Shown: positions 45,206 through 55,757, counted from the first letter of the stretch. The stretch is DNA of 64,000 nt from DATFVA01 sp963832715 (GCA_963832715.1 CAWHVB010000001.1:1-64000), one strand, 5' to 3'. The notes: generated by a model from the letters alone, not told the origin. Numbers and translations: made by a program.

Positions 45206-45412
45206 AGTTTTTCCTTAAAGGTTAATGAATTAAAAAACCTTAATTACAACCGATTCTTTCCTGGTGCTTTTGCACCGGAATCTTTCATTCCTTCCGGGGG
45301 CATTTTATTTTATGATTACTGCATTACACAGCCAGTCTCACACTCTTACACTCTGAAAATGAATTGTCCGCAGCAGATTATTATTTATTATTTAAATGTT
45401 GACTATTAAAGG

Positions 45413-45787
45413 TTATATAGAATATGGAGGAGGTCGCGGGTGATCGATGGATAGAAAGAATTCCGAAATTGCAGGAATATCTTCGGGGACAATGAAATGA
45501 TAATTGCCTGATGGTCTTATGAGGTTTAATCCCGACGCTCCGGGAAAATTGAAAGAATTGCAAAACCTTGATTCGTTATCTCCAGGATTTCTGAGTTTTT
45601 TGTTTTCTTCAACTCCATTGAAGAATGAACTGGTAACCTGCGAATTCAGAAGATAGGATTCATCCTGTAATGCAAATCGGCAGCTAGGCTGCTGCATTAG
45701 TAGAAAAGATGAGAATGACCATGCAGCAAAGTAACTGAAAAAGATCATCCTGCTTACAAGAATTAATATTTTATTATCTTTTTTCAA
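45413..45787 (-). CDS. Possible secreted small protein
   Basis: A 124-residue frame with TTG start, basic N-terminus and a hydrophobic segment (about residues 8-31), then a Ser/Asn-rich part including NSQVTSSFFNGVEENK and a Pro-rich end. No ribosome site is evident and I recognise no family. It has a believable signal peptide and no overlapping competitor, so it is listed at low confidence. Confidence 0.4.
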   Translation of the reverse strand: MKKDNKILILVSRMIFFSYFAAWSFSSFLLMQQPSCRFALQDESYLLNSQVTSSFFNGVEENKKLRNPGDNESRFCNSFNFPGASGLNLIRPSGNYHFIVPEDIPAISEFFLSIDHPRPPPYSI

Positions 45788-46050
45788 GTAATAGAATCAG
45801 GCATTACTTAAACATATTGAGGAAAACGCATATAGTCAATTCGATTACGCGATAAAGAATCTTCGCCCCGGGAAGGGTGAGGATATTTCGGATGCTAGTT
45901 TTGGAATCTTTCTACCTCCTTCATCTTTCCTCTTTCTCTCACTCATATAAAGACCTTTTTTAATTTCCTGTGATTAAATGTATTTTTAATTAAAATTATA
46001 ATTTGATTAAATTATAATCTAAAAAATAACCGGAATGATGGGGCTTAGCT

Positions 46051-47739
46051 ATGGGCAAAGCTAGATTAACCTTTTTAATAGTCTTGATTGCTGTAATTCC
46101 AATTACCTCTCAATATTCAAAACATACGGCTTCAGAAAGTTTCTGGCAGCCGCAATTTTCCAAGTTCAACATTAACAACATATCAACTTTCATTTATAAT
46201 AATAATATATCCGATTTCGATTTAAGTACCGGAACAGCCGCATTTGAATTTCCGATCGGCAGTAGACAAATTCTGGTATTTGCCTCCGGGTTTGTTTTCG
46301 GTGGAATAATCAATGATACTATAAAAGTCGGGGGATCGGTTTATCATTCAGGATTATCACCCGGCTGGCTAAATTACGATGGGACTTCTGCGGACCCTTC
46401 GTCTGGTACGGTCAGGGTTTATCGGGTCCGTCCGGACTATTTGCAGTCGAACCTTCAACAGGAAATGGCAGATGAAAATAAAAGTGAAGCGGACATACGA
46501 TCAAAATATGAAGAAGATTGGAATGAATGGCCTGCTTCGAAGGGAGCACCATTCTTCGATAAAAATAATGACGGTATATATGAACCTGAAATTGATGTAC
46601 CTGGAATACCCGGAGCTTCACAAACATTGTGGTTTACGGATAATGACTCGGATACCCTCCTGGTATCATCATTGTATGGATCGGTGCCAATCGGAATCGA
46701 ATTGCAGACAACAGTATGGGGATATAGATTATCAGGCATACTTGATAATGTAATTTTTAAGAAATACAGGATAATAAATAAAAGAGCACACGAAATAAAG
46801 AAAATGTTTTTTTCTATATGGAGTGATATAGAACTTGGCTTAGCTGAGAACGATTTTGCAGGTTGTGATACCACGCTCAACCTGGTATACATCTATAATA
46901 ATGAGCAAACAGATCCAGTGTTAGAAGGGCCTCCTCCTGCCGTAGGTATCAGGCTGCTTCTTGGTCCGGTCGTACCAGGTGGAATAATGGATACAGCTAT
47001 TTTTCAGGGTAGAAAAATTCCTCGAATGAAGAATTTAGAAATGGTATCAGTTCATTACCTTTATCCTTTTCAAAGTCCGGTAATTCCATATTTTGAACCG
47101 GTCGAAGGAGACTATATTAATGGCTCACTAAAGTACTATAATTTTATGCAGGGTAAGATCAGCAACGGGACATACTACCCTGTCCCTGAACAGTTTGGCG
47201 GAGGAACAACAAGATATCCACTCTCAGGTGATCCGGTAAATGGTACAGGTTTTCTGGATGGAATTCAGGTACCGCCTTCTGACAGAAGTGTTGCATTGGG
47301 GATTGGCCCTATTAACCTTGCACAGGGAGACACTCAGGAAGTCGTTTTTGCTCAAATAGTAGGAACGGGTACTAATAATCTTAATTCAGTAACTGTATTA
47401 AAAAATAATTCCACTATAGCGGATTCCTTTTATAACGCAAACTTCATGCCGCAGCCTTCACAAATAGATCAACCGGAAGTGTATCAGCTATTACAAAATT
47501 ATCCTAATCCCTTCAATAGCACTACCAGGATTCGATTCAATCTGTTTAAACCCGGGAATGTAAAACTCATAATCCTGGATATCCTGGGACGAACAATTGT
47601 AAATCTTTTAGATAGCTATTTACCGGCGGGAGAATTCTTTTCTGATTTTGATGGAAAGAATCTTCCAAGCGGTGTCTATTTTTATAGGTTAATTGTAAAT
47701 AATTCAGCAGAAACTAAAAAATTAGTTTTGATCAAAATA
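46051..47739 (+). CDS. T9SS-sorted secreted protein (stop probably shifted)
   Basis: The open frame runs to 47865 (604 residues), but the natural end is probably at about 47739. It has a signal peptide (about 1-20), a large extracellular region with acidic repeats such as FDKNNDGIYEPEIDVPG, and a type A T9SS sorting domain (QNYPNPFNSTTRIRFNL near 487-503, SGVYFYRLIVNNSAETKKLVLIK). Such domains end at KKLVLIK or a few residues later; here the frame runs on for 43 unrelated residues. Removing one A from the run at 47734-47737 gives ATCAAATAG, an immediate stop. The extension also crosses a terminator hairpin. Function unknown. Confidence 0.75.
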
Positions 47740-47820
47740 GTTCCGATACTTCACCTAATATTACCTCATCAAATTCAGACGAACAACCCGTACTCCAGGA
47801 TTTATGTTGATCTTTCAGTA

Positions 47821-47844
47821 AAAAAATTGCCGGCTTGCGCCGGC
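47821..47844 (-). terminator. Terminator for TonB receptor gene
   Basis: GCCGGC at 47839-47844 pairs with GCCGGC at 47829-47834 around a short loop; read on the minus strand it is followed by AATTTTTTT. It lies 36 bases past the stop of the TonB-dependent receptor. The same hairpin could help end plus-strand transcripts from 46051. Confidence 0.8.
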
Positions 47845-47879
47845 GTAAATCATTACTGGTCATAAGGCTGTGAAAATAT

Positions 47880-49982
47880 TTATAATCCCAACCTTACTGT
47901 ACCAAAGAATTCTCTTCCCGCACCCGGCTGGTATGCATTGCCGCCCGGATCAGGTTCGGTGAATGCTACATACTTCTGATCACCAAGGTTCCTGCCCTGT
48001 AGAATTACCTGGGCATTCAGTCCAATAAGCTTAATATCGTAGCCGATCCTTGCGCCAATGAGTGTATAGCCGGCAGCGGCTTCGCTCTCAATATTTGCGC
48101 CGTCAATGTACGATTTACTCTGGGTTTCGGTATTTATCCCTACGAAGAAATTATAAGGCAGATGATACTCTGCATCTATATACAGCTGATGCTGCGGAGA
48201 ATTAGGAAGTAAACTTCCGTCTTCGATATATTTAATAATTGCAGGATCATCCATCATTATACGGATAGGAGTGCTGTTCGTGTATTTGAAATGTGAATAG
48301 GTATAAGCAGCCTGAAAAATGAACTCAGTGACCGGAGTATACTTTGTATAAAATTCCAACCCTATCCTCTCACTTGAACCGACATTGCGGTAAAATGTCT
48401 CCTGATCGCGCTGCGGATCAGTTATACGGTAACGGTCAAAATCGTTTTCGGTAAGTAAGTAGAACCCGGTTATATCATAATACAGTGAATTAGCTATGTA
48501 GCCTCTGCTCCCTAATTCATAGTCATTTGAAGTTGCCGGTACAAGGTGAGTATTAAATCCGCCGAAGTTATCCGGATTCTGGGCAAGCTCTTCTGTTGCC
48601 GGAGGCAGGAAGCCCTGTCCCCAGTCGGCATATAAGTTAACTTCCTCCATCAGCGAGTAGCAGATACCTGCCTTACCTGTTGTCTTTGAAAAGTCTGCTG
48701 TTCCGGATGCATCATAATTAACTTTCAGAAGGTCGTTCAGTTCGTTGTGTATTTTATCGTAACGCAGGCTCAGGAAGATATTTGTTTTTTCACCCAGGAA
48801 TATATTATCGAAGAGGAAAAGACCCAGACCGCTCTGGTTTATCTCTTCATTTGATAATATATCTGTACCCGGAACGGCATAATTATTGGCAACCCTGTGT
48901 TCATTTATCTTCTGCCATTGTAAATCGGTTCCTGCACTGACTTTATTCCTGAAGAAATCATCTTTTTTACCGTAGCCGAATGCGTATTGAATCGATGCTC
49001 CCGGTGTAAGGTATGTTCTGTAATTAAAAGTATGATTATTAGCTTCAGTAAAGAGAGTCCGTTTGTTATACACATTAAATTGTACTTCATGCTGATCCAT
49101 GATCATTAAACCGGTTAAACCTGCCGTGCTTCTTTCAGTCTGAAGATACTCATTAAACGGTACAGCATCAGGATTAGCCTGTTTGGGGTCTTCATTATAC
49201 TGCTGAAGGTTAATGCCTTCGGGATTTTCATGATAGAAATTTACATACTCAAAAATGGGCGTCAGTTTGATACTGCTGTTCGGAATATAAGAGGCTTTTG
49301 CATAAACGTTATTACCCCAGAAATGAGTGTGTACACGGTACCCGTCTCCCATTGTCCTGCCGAAAGATATCCTGTAATCTATATCCCTGGCGCGTCCTCC
49401 GAATTGACCGTATCCTTTCCAGAAATTATTGGATCCGTAAATTCCGCCTGCCTCACCAAAAAGCGGGGTGTTTGGAGAATTTTTGCTGATAACATTTACT
49501 ATACCTCCTGAAGCACTGCCGCCGTATAGAGAAGCAGCGGGACCTCTCATCACTTCAATACGTGAAATGTTGGTCATATCAATATCAAAGAAATCAGGAG
49601 CAAATCCCGTCGGATCATTTATAGGAAGTTCGTCCATTAGAATTTTTATCCCTCTGATTCCCCTTTCCGTAAGGATACCTATTCCGCGGATAGAAAGATG
49701 CAGCCTGTTGCCGTTGGCCTGGTTATCGATTTTCACACCCGGAACCAGTTTGAGGCCTTCATCGATCGAGACAAATCTCGGAACTGTGTTCAGAAAATCC
49801 TCACTGATGACGCTTGTTGCAGAAGTAATCTGTCTTAGAGAAACATTCAGCCTCGGCGCAGTTACAACAACATCCTGCGGAAGCTGATATTTAATCGAGT
49901 CGGAATCAATGCTGTTTTCCTGTGCGTAATTAATTGATGCACAGGTAAACATTAATGTAACAAAAAGTAATAGTCTTTTCAT
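47880..49982 (-). CDS. TonB-dependent outer-membrane receptor
   Basis: A 700-residue protein of the size of siderophore or metal receptors. Signal peptide about 1-20; plug domain about 35-170 (QDVVVTAPRLNVSLRQITSATSVI, LKLVPGVKI, LHLSIRGIG, RIEVMRGPAASLYGGSASGGIVNVIS); then a 22-strand-type barrel ending in GREFFGTVRLGL. There is no N-terminal carboxypeptidase-like domain and no SusD partner, so this is not a typical glycan receptor. The substrate cannot be told. AGGTAG precedes the ATG. The gene at 50034 lies just upstream on the same strand, 51 bases away. Confidence 0.92.
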   Translation of the reverse strand: MKRLLLFVTLMFTCASINYAQENSIDSDSIKYQLPQDVVVTAPRLNVSLRQITSATSVISEDFLNTVPRFVSIDEGLKLVPGVKIDNQANGNRLHLSIRGIGILTERGIRGIKILMDELPINDPTGFAPDFFDIDMTNISRIEVMRGPAASLYGGSASGGIVNVISKNSPNTPLFGEAGGIYGSNNFWKGYGQFGGRARDIDYRISFGRTMGDGYRVHTHFWGNNVYAKASYIPNSSIKLTPIFEYVNFYHENPEGINLQQYNEDPKQANPDAVPFNEYLQTERSTAGLTGLMIMDQHEVQFNVYNKRTLFTEANNHTFNYRTYLTPGASIQYAFGYGKKDDFFRNKVSAGTDLQWQKINEHRVANNYAVPGTDILSNEEINQSGLGLFLFDNIFLGEKTNIFLSLRYDKIHNELNDLLKVNYDASGTADFSKTTGKAGICYSLMEEVNLYADWGQGFLPPATEELAQNPDNFGGFNTHLVPATSNDYELGSRGYIANSLYYDITGFYLLTENDFDRYRITDPQRDQETFYRNVGSSERIGLEFYTKYTPVTEFIFQAAYTYSHFKYTNSTPIRIMMDDPAIIKYIEDGSLLPNSPQHQLYIDAEYHLPYNFFVGINTETQSKSYIDGANIESEAAAGYTLIGARIGYDIKLIGLNAQVILQGRNLGDQKYVAFTEPDPGGNAYQPGAGREFFGTVRLGL

Positions 49983-50033
49983 TTTACTACCTGATGAAAT
50001 TATTAATAGAATTATGTAATTAGAAGTGAACTT

Positions 50034-50570
50034 TCAGGTAGTCTTCGGCGGAGGAGTAGGAATATCCGCCGGTAAAGGAATTATACGAGCTGTATTATTT
50101 GATAAATACTGCTGCTTATCGTCCGGCTGTTTAATTTCAAATGGATTTATACAAAGAGCCTGCGAAATAATGTTAAGTAAACTTGTTTTATATGTCGAAT
50201 TGTTCAGCTTTCCGCCTGCAAGGGCGTTAACTTCATCGTTAAAAGATTTCACGATTTCCTGTTCCGTAATATCATTCAGACAGTACAGAATTGCATAATC
50301 GCCCTCTACCTCTGTTTTGATAATATCATATAGCATCCCGTTGAATTCAAATTCAGAATTATCTTTCCAGGTAAATCCGTCCGTATTGGTATACAGCTTT
50401 TCCTTGTTGATTCTGAACTTCACAGAATTGGTTACCCCGAAAGTATTTTCCTGGATGGCAGTAAGCATTTCAGCCTTAACCAGGTACTGAGCCTGGTAAA
50501 GGATAACAAGGAGCCCACCGGAATTGATGAGAAGCAGGAGAATTAATGATATGGAAATGCACTTTTTCAA
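50034..50570 (-). CDS. Hypothetical protein preceding TonB receptor
   Basis: A 178-residue protein with TTG start and one N-terminal hydrophobic segment (about residues 5-26), so periplasmic or membrane-anchored. The middle (FTWKDNSEFEFNGMLYDIIKTEVEGDYAILYCLND) is a compact beta-rich unit; the C-terminus is Pro-rich (PLPADIPTPPPKTT). I do not recognise a family. The close spacing to the receptor gene suggests co-transcription and perhaps a role in the same uptake process. Confidence 0.65.
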   Translation of the reverse strand: MKKCISISLILLLLINSGGLLVILYQAQYLVKAEMLTAIQENTFGVTNSVKFRINKEKLYTNTDGFTWKDNSEFEFNGMLYDIIKTEVEGDYAILYCLNDITEQEIVKSFNDEVNALAGGKLNNSTYKTSLLNIISQALCINPFEIKQPDDKQQYLSNNTARIIPLPADIPTPPPKTT

Positions 50571-50707
50571 AATTATTCTTATTTGTGCTTAACAAAGATA
50601 AATAAAGAAAACAATTAATACAGATAATACTTATTCGGCTGTTCTATTTTTATAAATAATTTTATGTTTGGGGTGTAATTCTTTTAGAATAATTAGCGGT
50701 AAATAAT

Positions 50708-51127
50708 ATGTTAAGAAATTTTACACTGAACCGACTTCTGGTACTTTCTGCCTCAGCAGGTTTTAGTTTCCTGCTTGCGGATACCATAATTGAACATATA
50801 GATGTATTCAATGATGAGTTAATGGCTTTCATTCCTCCCGTTTTTAGCCTGATAGGAGCAGTGATAGGTTTCATAACTTTTTATAAATGGAAACCCGGAA
50901 TTATCCGGGTTATGCATATTTTCCTGTTTCTTTCATTTATTGTGGCGGGTGCAGGGTTTTACTATCATGTTGCTGAAGAGGAAGATGACGAAAACCTTAC
51001 AACCGAACAGCTCATTCACGAAGAGAATGAGAAAGACAAACCTCTTCTTGCTCCTCTCGCTTTCGGAGGAATAGCAGTAATAGGCTTGCTCGGCACCTAC
51101 AGAAAATGGGAATCAGAAGTAGTTTAG
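50708..51127 (+). CDS. Membrane protein with about four helices
   Basis: A 139-residue protein with hydrophobic segments near residues 9-25, 40-58, 66-86 and 117-132, separated by an acidic loop (AEEEDDENLTTEQLIHEENEKDK, residues 88-110). No family recognised. It is divergent from the TonB receptor pair and stands alone. Confidence 0.6.
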   Translation: MLRNFTLNRLLVLSASAGFSFLLADTIIEHIDVFNDELMAFIPPVFSLIGAVIGFITFYKWKPGIIRVMHIFLFLSFIVAGAGFYYHVAEEEDDENLTTEQLIHEENEKDKPLLAPLAFGGIAVIGLLGTYRKWESEVV

Positions 51128-51404
51128 GAGCGAAAAATCCGGTCGGCCGATCTACGTTACCGGGCTCTGTACAGAAGGTAAGAATATTCATTTCGAGAAA
51201 GCTTGCCTGTCTTTGCGGTCAGGCAGGCAGGATTTGTACGCTGCAGGGGTCAGATCATCCATTCCTCCCCCCTCCACCATTCCATTCCCCCTTCCCCCTC
51301 TCATCCTTTATACGTTGGAACTTTAAATATTTAATCGTATAATCTCACCCATTCAGACAAAAGATTATAATATTCGTTTACTCACAAACCGGAATTGGGT
51401 GATT

Positions 51405-53924
51405 ATGTATTTATTTTTAAAAAGACAACCATTACTCATTGCTTTCCTGCTGCTCGTAAATCTCACCATATCTGCTCAGCCGGCTAAACCTCTTGATGCT
51501 GCTCAGCTGGAACTTGCAATTAAAAAACTCAATGTGCTCGGAAGCGTTTTATACATCGCCGCTCATCCTGATGATGAAAACACTGCTGCCCTCGCCTATT
51601 TCGAGTCCGGCAAGTTATTAAGGGCCGGCTACTGCGCTATGAACCGGGGAAGCGGCGGTCAGAACCTGATAGGGAATGAGCAGGCTGACGAACTTGGTGT
51701 TATACGGACGCAGGAACTTCTCGCGGCAAGAAGAATAGACGGTGCCGAACAGTTCTTTACCCGTGCAGTTGATTTTGGTTATTCGAAAAATCCTGAAGAG
51801 ACTTTCAGCATCTGGGGAAAACAGAAAATACTTTCGGATGTTGTCTGGATAATAAGAAAATTCCGTCCTGATGTTATCATAACACGTTTTCCCGGTACAG
51901 GTGAAGGCGGGCACGGACATCATACCGCCTCAGCCCTGCTCGCCGAAGAAGCGTTCAAGCTTGCAGCCGACCCCGGAAGCTTCCCCGATCAGCTTAAGTA
52001 TGTTAAGACCTGGCAGGCAAAGAGACTCTACTGGAATGCGTGGCTCCCTATCCTTGAAAAGAAAAATGCTGATACTTCCAGACTTATTAAAATTGATCTC
52101 GGTGCGTACAACCCGCTTTTAGGAAAATCTTATTCTGAAATTGCGGCTGAAAGCAGAAGCATGCATAAGAGCCAGGGATTCGGCGTCTCGGCAAGAAGAG
52201 GTGACCAGGTGAATTATTTCCAATACCTTGAGGGCGATTCAGCTAAGAACGATTTATTTGAAGGTATAGATCTTTCCTGGAACCGGGTGAAAGGGAGCGG
52301 GAAAACAGCCTCGCTTTTGAAAGAGGTTGAAAATGAATATAATCCGGACAACCCTTCCGCAAGTCTGCCGAAACTGATTGAAGCATATTCGGAATTGAAT
52401 AAATTGAATGACGATTACTGGGTTCCTCTTAAGAAAAAAGAATTATCAGATGTAATAAGTGCTGCAGCCGGAATATGGATGGAAGCTTCTGCTGACGATT
52501 ACTCATTCACACCAGGCGATTCTGTTAAAATATCGGCTCAGATAGTTAACCGCTCTGACTACCCTTTCCGGCTCAAAAGTATTTCAATCTCCTGCAGCAA
52601 TCAGCCTTGCGGCAATAGCCCGGATAAAATTAACCAGTTGCTGACTGACAACAGTCTCGTAAAATCGGAAGAGAAAGTGCTTCTCCCTGGAAATATTCCC
52701 TACTCTCAGCCTTACTGGCTGGTCGAACCTCACGGCAAAGGAACTTATACTGTAAATGATCAGCAATTGATAGGGAAACCAGATAACGATCCCCCTCTGA
52801 CCGCATCTTTTACCCTGACAGATGGAAATACCGATTTAGAACTCTCGATTCCGGTAGAATACCAATGGACAGATCCTGTTCACGGTGGTGAATACAGACC
52901 GATAGAGATTACTCCTCCTGTAGCAGTCAATCTCGAAAATAAACTTTACTTATTCCCTGATAATACCAGTAAAACTGTCGCTGTCAGGTTAAAAGCTAAT
53001 AAGAAAGACGCGTCAGGAAGAGTGTTTTTAGAGGCTCCTGACGGCTGGAAGTCGGATCCTGCAGAGTATAAATATTCATTTACAAACAAGGGAGATGAAC
53101 GGACCTTTGAATTTAACGTTACTCCCCCATCTGATACGGCTGAAGTAAAGCTGAAAGCAGTGGCGGTCGAAGATGGTAAAGAAATAAATCAGGGGATGGT
53201 CACTATTGATTATCCGCATATCCCTGTCCAGACCTTGTTCCCCCCTGCTGAAGCAAAACTTCTGCGCTTAAATATTAACAAGGTAGTGAATAATATCGGC
53301 TACATAATGGGTTCGGGCGATGTTATTCCTGATTACCTCCGGCAGCTTGGTTATAATATTAAACTTCTTTCCGATACCGATATAGATACGATGAATCTCG
53401 GAACATTTGACGCAATCGTAACCGGAGTACGGGCTTTTAATACGAGAGACAGACTTGCGGCCGACCAGGCAAGGCTTATGGAGTATGTAAAAGACGGCGG
53501 TACCCTCGTTGTTCAATACAATACCAGCTTTAATCTTGTCGTAGATAATATAGGCCCTTATCCTTTGGAACTTTCACACGACAGGATTACTGTGGAAGAA
53601 GCGCCTATAACCTTTATAAATCCTTCAATGTCATTATTAAATTATCCGGATAAAATTACACAAAAGGATTTTGAAGGCTGGGTCCAGGAGAGAGGACTAT
53701 ATTTTGCTGATAAATGGGATCCTAATTATCAACCGGTACTTTCCGGAAACGATCCTGGAGAGTCTCCCCTCGAGGGAGGAATGCTCTATGCAAACTATGG
53801 AAAAGGTGTTTATATTTATACCGGTTATTCATGGTTCAGACAGATTCCCGCCGGAGTTCCCGGCGCCTTTAGAATATTTGTTAATATGATTTCGGCAGGA
53901 CAAAATGAAAAGTCACCCAACTAA
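51405..53924 (+). CDS. Large PIG-L/LmbE-family deacetylase
   Basis: The ATG at 51405 is preferred (839 residues) to a GTG two codons earlier. Signal peptide about 1-25; PIG-L domain about 45-290 with the zinc motif AHPDDE (residues 53-58 from this start) and GGHGHH near 170; then a ~550-residue C-terminal part with Ig-like strands and a glutamine-amidotransferase-like end (VKDGGTLVVQYNTSFN, GVYIYTGYSWFRQIPAGVPGAFR). It should remove acetyl groups from an exported or periplasmic amino sugar substrate. Its last 20 bases overlap a 49-residue membrane protein gene that in turn overlaps a symporter gene, suggesting breakdown coupled to uptake. Confidence 0.88.
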   Translation: MYLFLKRQPLLIAFLLLVNLTISAQPAKPLDAAQLELAIKKLNVLGSVLYIAAHPDDENTAALAYFESGKLLRAGYCAMNRGSGGQNLIGNEQADELGVIRTQELLAARRIDGAEQFFTRAVDFGYSKNPEETFSIWGKQKILSDVVWIIRKFRPDVIITRFPGTGEGGHGHHTASALLAEEAFKLAADPGSFPDQLKYVKTWQAKRLYWNAWLPILEKKNADTSRLIKIDLGAYNPLLGKSYSEIAAESRSMHKSQGFGVSARRGDQVNYFQYLEGDSAKNDLFEGIDLSWNRVKGSGKTASLLKEVENEYNPDNPSASLPKLIEAYSELNKLNDDYWVPLKKKELSDVISAAAGIWMEASADDYSFTPGDSVKISAQIVNRSDYPFRLKSISISCSNQPCGNSPDKINQLLTDNSLVKSEEKVLLPGNIPYSQPYWLVEPHGKGTYTVNDQQLIGKPDNDPPLTASFTLTDGNTDLELSIPVEYQWTDPVHGGEYRPIEITPPVAVNLENKLYLFPDNTSKTVAVRLKANKKDASGRVFLEAPDGWKSDPAEYKYSFTNKGDERTFEFNVTPPSDTAEVKLKAVAVEDGKEINQGMVTIDYPHIPVQTLFPPAEAKLLRLNINKVVNNIGYIMGSGDVIPDYLRQLGYNIKLLSDTDIDTMNLGTFDAIVTGVRAFNTRDRLAADQARLMEYVKDGGTLVVQYNTSFNLVVDNIGPYPLELSHDRITVEEAPITFINPSMSLLNYPDKITQKDFEGWVQERGLYFADKWDPNYQPVLSGNDPGESPLEGGMLYANYGKGVYIYTGYSWFRQIPAGVPGAFRIFVNMISAGQNEKSPN

Positions 53925-54054
53925 AGATGAAGGCACAACTGAAGAAGAAAAACCGCCTGTACTGAAAACATGGAATAATATTTATGCCCTGGTTTTTCTG
54001 AATCTTGTCGTTCTTATAATTTTCTTTTACATATTTACAAAGGTTTTTGAGTGA
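53905..54054 (+). CDS. 49-residue membrane protein coupled to symporter
   Basis: It has a charged start (MKSHPTKDEGTTEEEKPP) and one membrane helix (KTWNNIYALVFLNLVVLIIF and FYIFTKVFE). It overlaps the deacetylase gene by 20 bases and the symporter start by four (GTGA), so it is translated between them. The KTWxxxYALV pattern ahead of sodium:solute symporters is, to my knowledge, recurrent in Bacteroidota and suggests a small accessory subunit; that role is an inference. Confidence 0.7.
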   Translation: MKSHPTKDEGTTEEEKPPVLKTWNNIYALVFLNLVVLIIFFYIFTKVFE

Positions 54055-55757
54055 CCCTTTTAGACTGGATTGTTCTGATCGGATTTCTCCTTTTCGTTAC
54101 TATATATGGTGTATGGAAAACAAGGGGGACCCAGGACATTGATGGGTATATGCGTGCCGGAAGAACTACTCCCTGGTATACCATTGCGCTTTCAATTATG
54201 GCAACCCAGGCAAGTGCCATTACTTTTCTTTCTACTCCCGGCCAGGCTTATGTTGACGGGATGCGCTTTGTGCAATTCTACCTTGGACTCCCTGTTGCGA
54301 TGATAATAATCTGCATCACTGCAGTCCCTATTTTCCATCGGCTGAATATCTACACGGCATATGAATACCTTGAAAAGAGATTTGACTTGAAGAACCGTAC
54401 ACTCGGCAGCCTCCTCTTCTTATCGCAGAGAGGCCTGGCTGCCGGTTTCACAATTTTTGCACCATCACTTATATTATCTGTAATACTCGGCTGGGATATT
54501 AACCTGACAGTTATAATTACGGGGACCCTGGTAGTAATATATACTACAACGGGCGGTACCAAAGCGGTAAATCAGACGCATATACACCAGATGATAATTA
54601 TTACTCTGGGAATGTTTGCAGCTTTTATAATGATTTTTTTCCTGCTTCCCCGGGATGTATCTCCCCTCGACGCGGCCTATGTAGCCGGTAAACTCGGAAG
54701 ACTGAATGCCATCGATTTTACATTCGATCTTAATAACCGCTATACATTCTGGTCCGGGATCATAGGCGGCACGTTCCTTATGCTTTCCTATTTTGGAACG
54801 GATCAGTCGCAGGTTCAGAGATATCTTTCCGGGAGCACGGTGGCACAGAGCCGGCTGGGTTTGCTGACGAATGGAATTATAAAAGTTCCTATGCAGTTCT
54901 TCATTTTATTTGTCGGTGCTATGGTATTTGTATTTTATCAGTTTAATCCTCCTCCGCTTTTCTTTAACCCGATAGCTGTAAACACTGTTAAACAAAGTAA
55001 TTATGCAGAACAGTATAATAATCTAAGTAATGAATTTGACCGGGTACATAAGGAGAAGCAGGATAAATTGAAAGAAATGCTTGCTTCAATACACTCGGGT
55101 AATGATAAGCTTACAAGTGAAACCCTGGAGCAGGTACGAAAAAAGCAGAATGAAGCAAATATAATAAGAAATGAAGCCGTAGAACTAATAAAAGAGGCTG
55201 ATCCCGGTGCTGATTCTAATGATACAAATTATATTTTTATAACCTACATAATTCATTTCCTGCCTGCAGGGATAATCGGATTAATACTTGCTGCCATCTT
55301 TTCAGCGTCAATGTCTTCTACCTCAGCTGAGCTTAATGCACTCGCTTCCACAACCGTAATTGATTTCTATAAACGCATGCTCCGGAAGAATGCTTCCGAT
55401 AAGCATTATTTAGTGGTCTCCAAACTTGCCACCATTCTATGGGGAGCATATGCTATAACTTTTGCCCTGTTTGCAAATCGGCTCGGTTCTCTTATTGAAG
55501 CGGTTAATATCCTTGGTTCACTTGTATATGGGACCATACTTGGAATATTCCTTGTTGCTTTTTATCTGAAAAAGGTAACCGGTACCCCGGTGTTTATTGC
55601 TGCTGTTATTGCCGAACTGGCAGTTCTTTACTGCTACCTGTTCACGTCCATTCCCTTCCTCTGGTACAATGTAATAGGTTGTGTACTGGTCGCGGCTGTG
55701 GCATTGATAATTAATCCTTTCTTCAGATCAGCCGTACGTTCAAACCCTCCCGGGTGA
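54051..55757 (+). CDS. Sodium:solute symporter (SSS family)
   Basis: A 568-residue protein with about 13 membrane helices and SSS-family motifs: DIDGYMRAGRTTPWYTIALSIMATQASAITFLSTPGQAY split across residues 29-67, and GLILAAIFSASMSSTSAELNALAS near 418-441. It imports a small solute with sodium ions. Between helices at about residues 310-395 lies a hydrophilic, highly charged insertion (EFDRVHKEKQDKLKEML and EQVRKKQNEANI), probably a helical hairpin. GTG start overlapping the 49-residue gene. The substrate is unknown, but context suggests a product of the deacetylase upstream. Confidence 0.92.
   Translation: MTLLDWIVLIGFLLFVTIYGVWKTRGTQDIDGYMRAGRTTPWYTIALSIMATQASAITFLSTPGQAYVDGMRFVQFYLGLPVAMIIICITAVPIFHRLNIYTAYEYLEKRFDLKNRTLGSLLFLSQRGLAAGFTIFAPSLILSVILGWDINLTVIITGTLVVIYTTTGGTKAVNQTHIHQMIIITLGMFAAFIMIFFLLPRDVSPLDAAYVAGKLGRLNAIDFTFDLNNRYTFWSGIIGGTFLMLSYFGTDQSQVQRYLSGSTVAQSRLGLLTNGIIKVPMQFFILFVGAMVFVFYQFNPPPLFFNPIAVNTVKQSNYAEQYNNLSNEFDRVHKEKQDKLKEMLASIHSGNDKLTSETLEQVRKKQNEANIIRNEAVELIKEADPGADSNDTNYIFITYIIHFLPAGIIGLILAAIFSASMSSTSAELNALASTTVIDFYKRMLRKNASDKHYLVVSKLATILWGAYAITFALFANRLGSLIEAVNILGSLVYGTILGIFLVAFYLKKVTGTPVFIAAVIAELAVLYCYLFTSIPFLWYNVIGCVLVAAVALIINPFFRSAVRSNPPG

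Noticed and set aside
51106..51342. A 78-codon frame after the four-helix membrane protein
   Set aside because: It starts within that gene in another frame and continues into low-complexity Pro/Ser sequence with no ribosome site.
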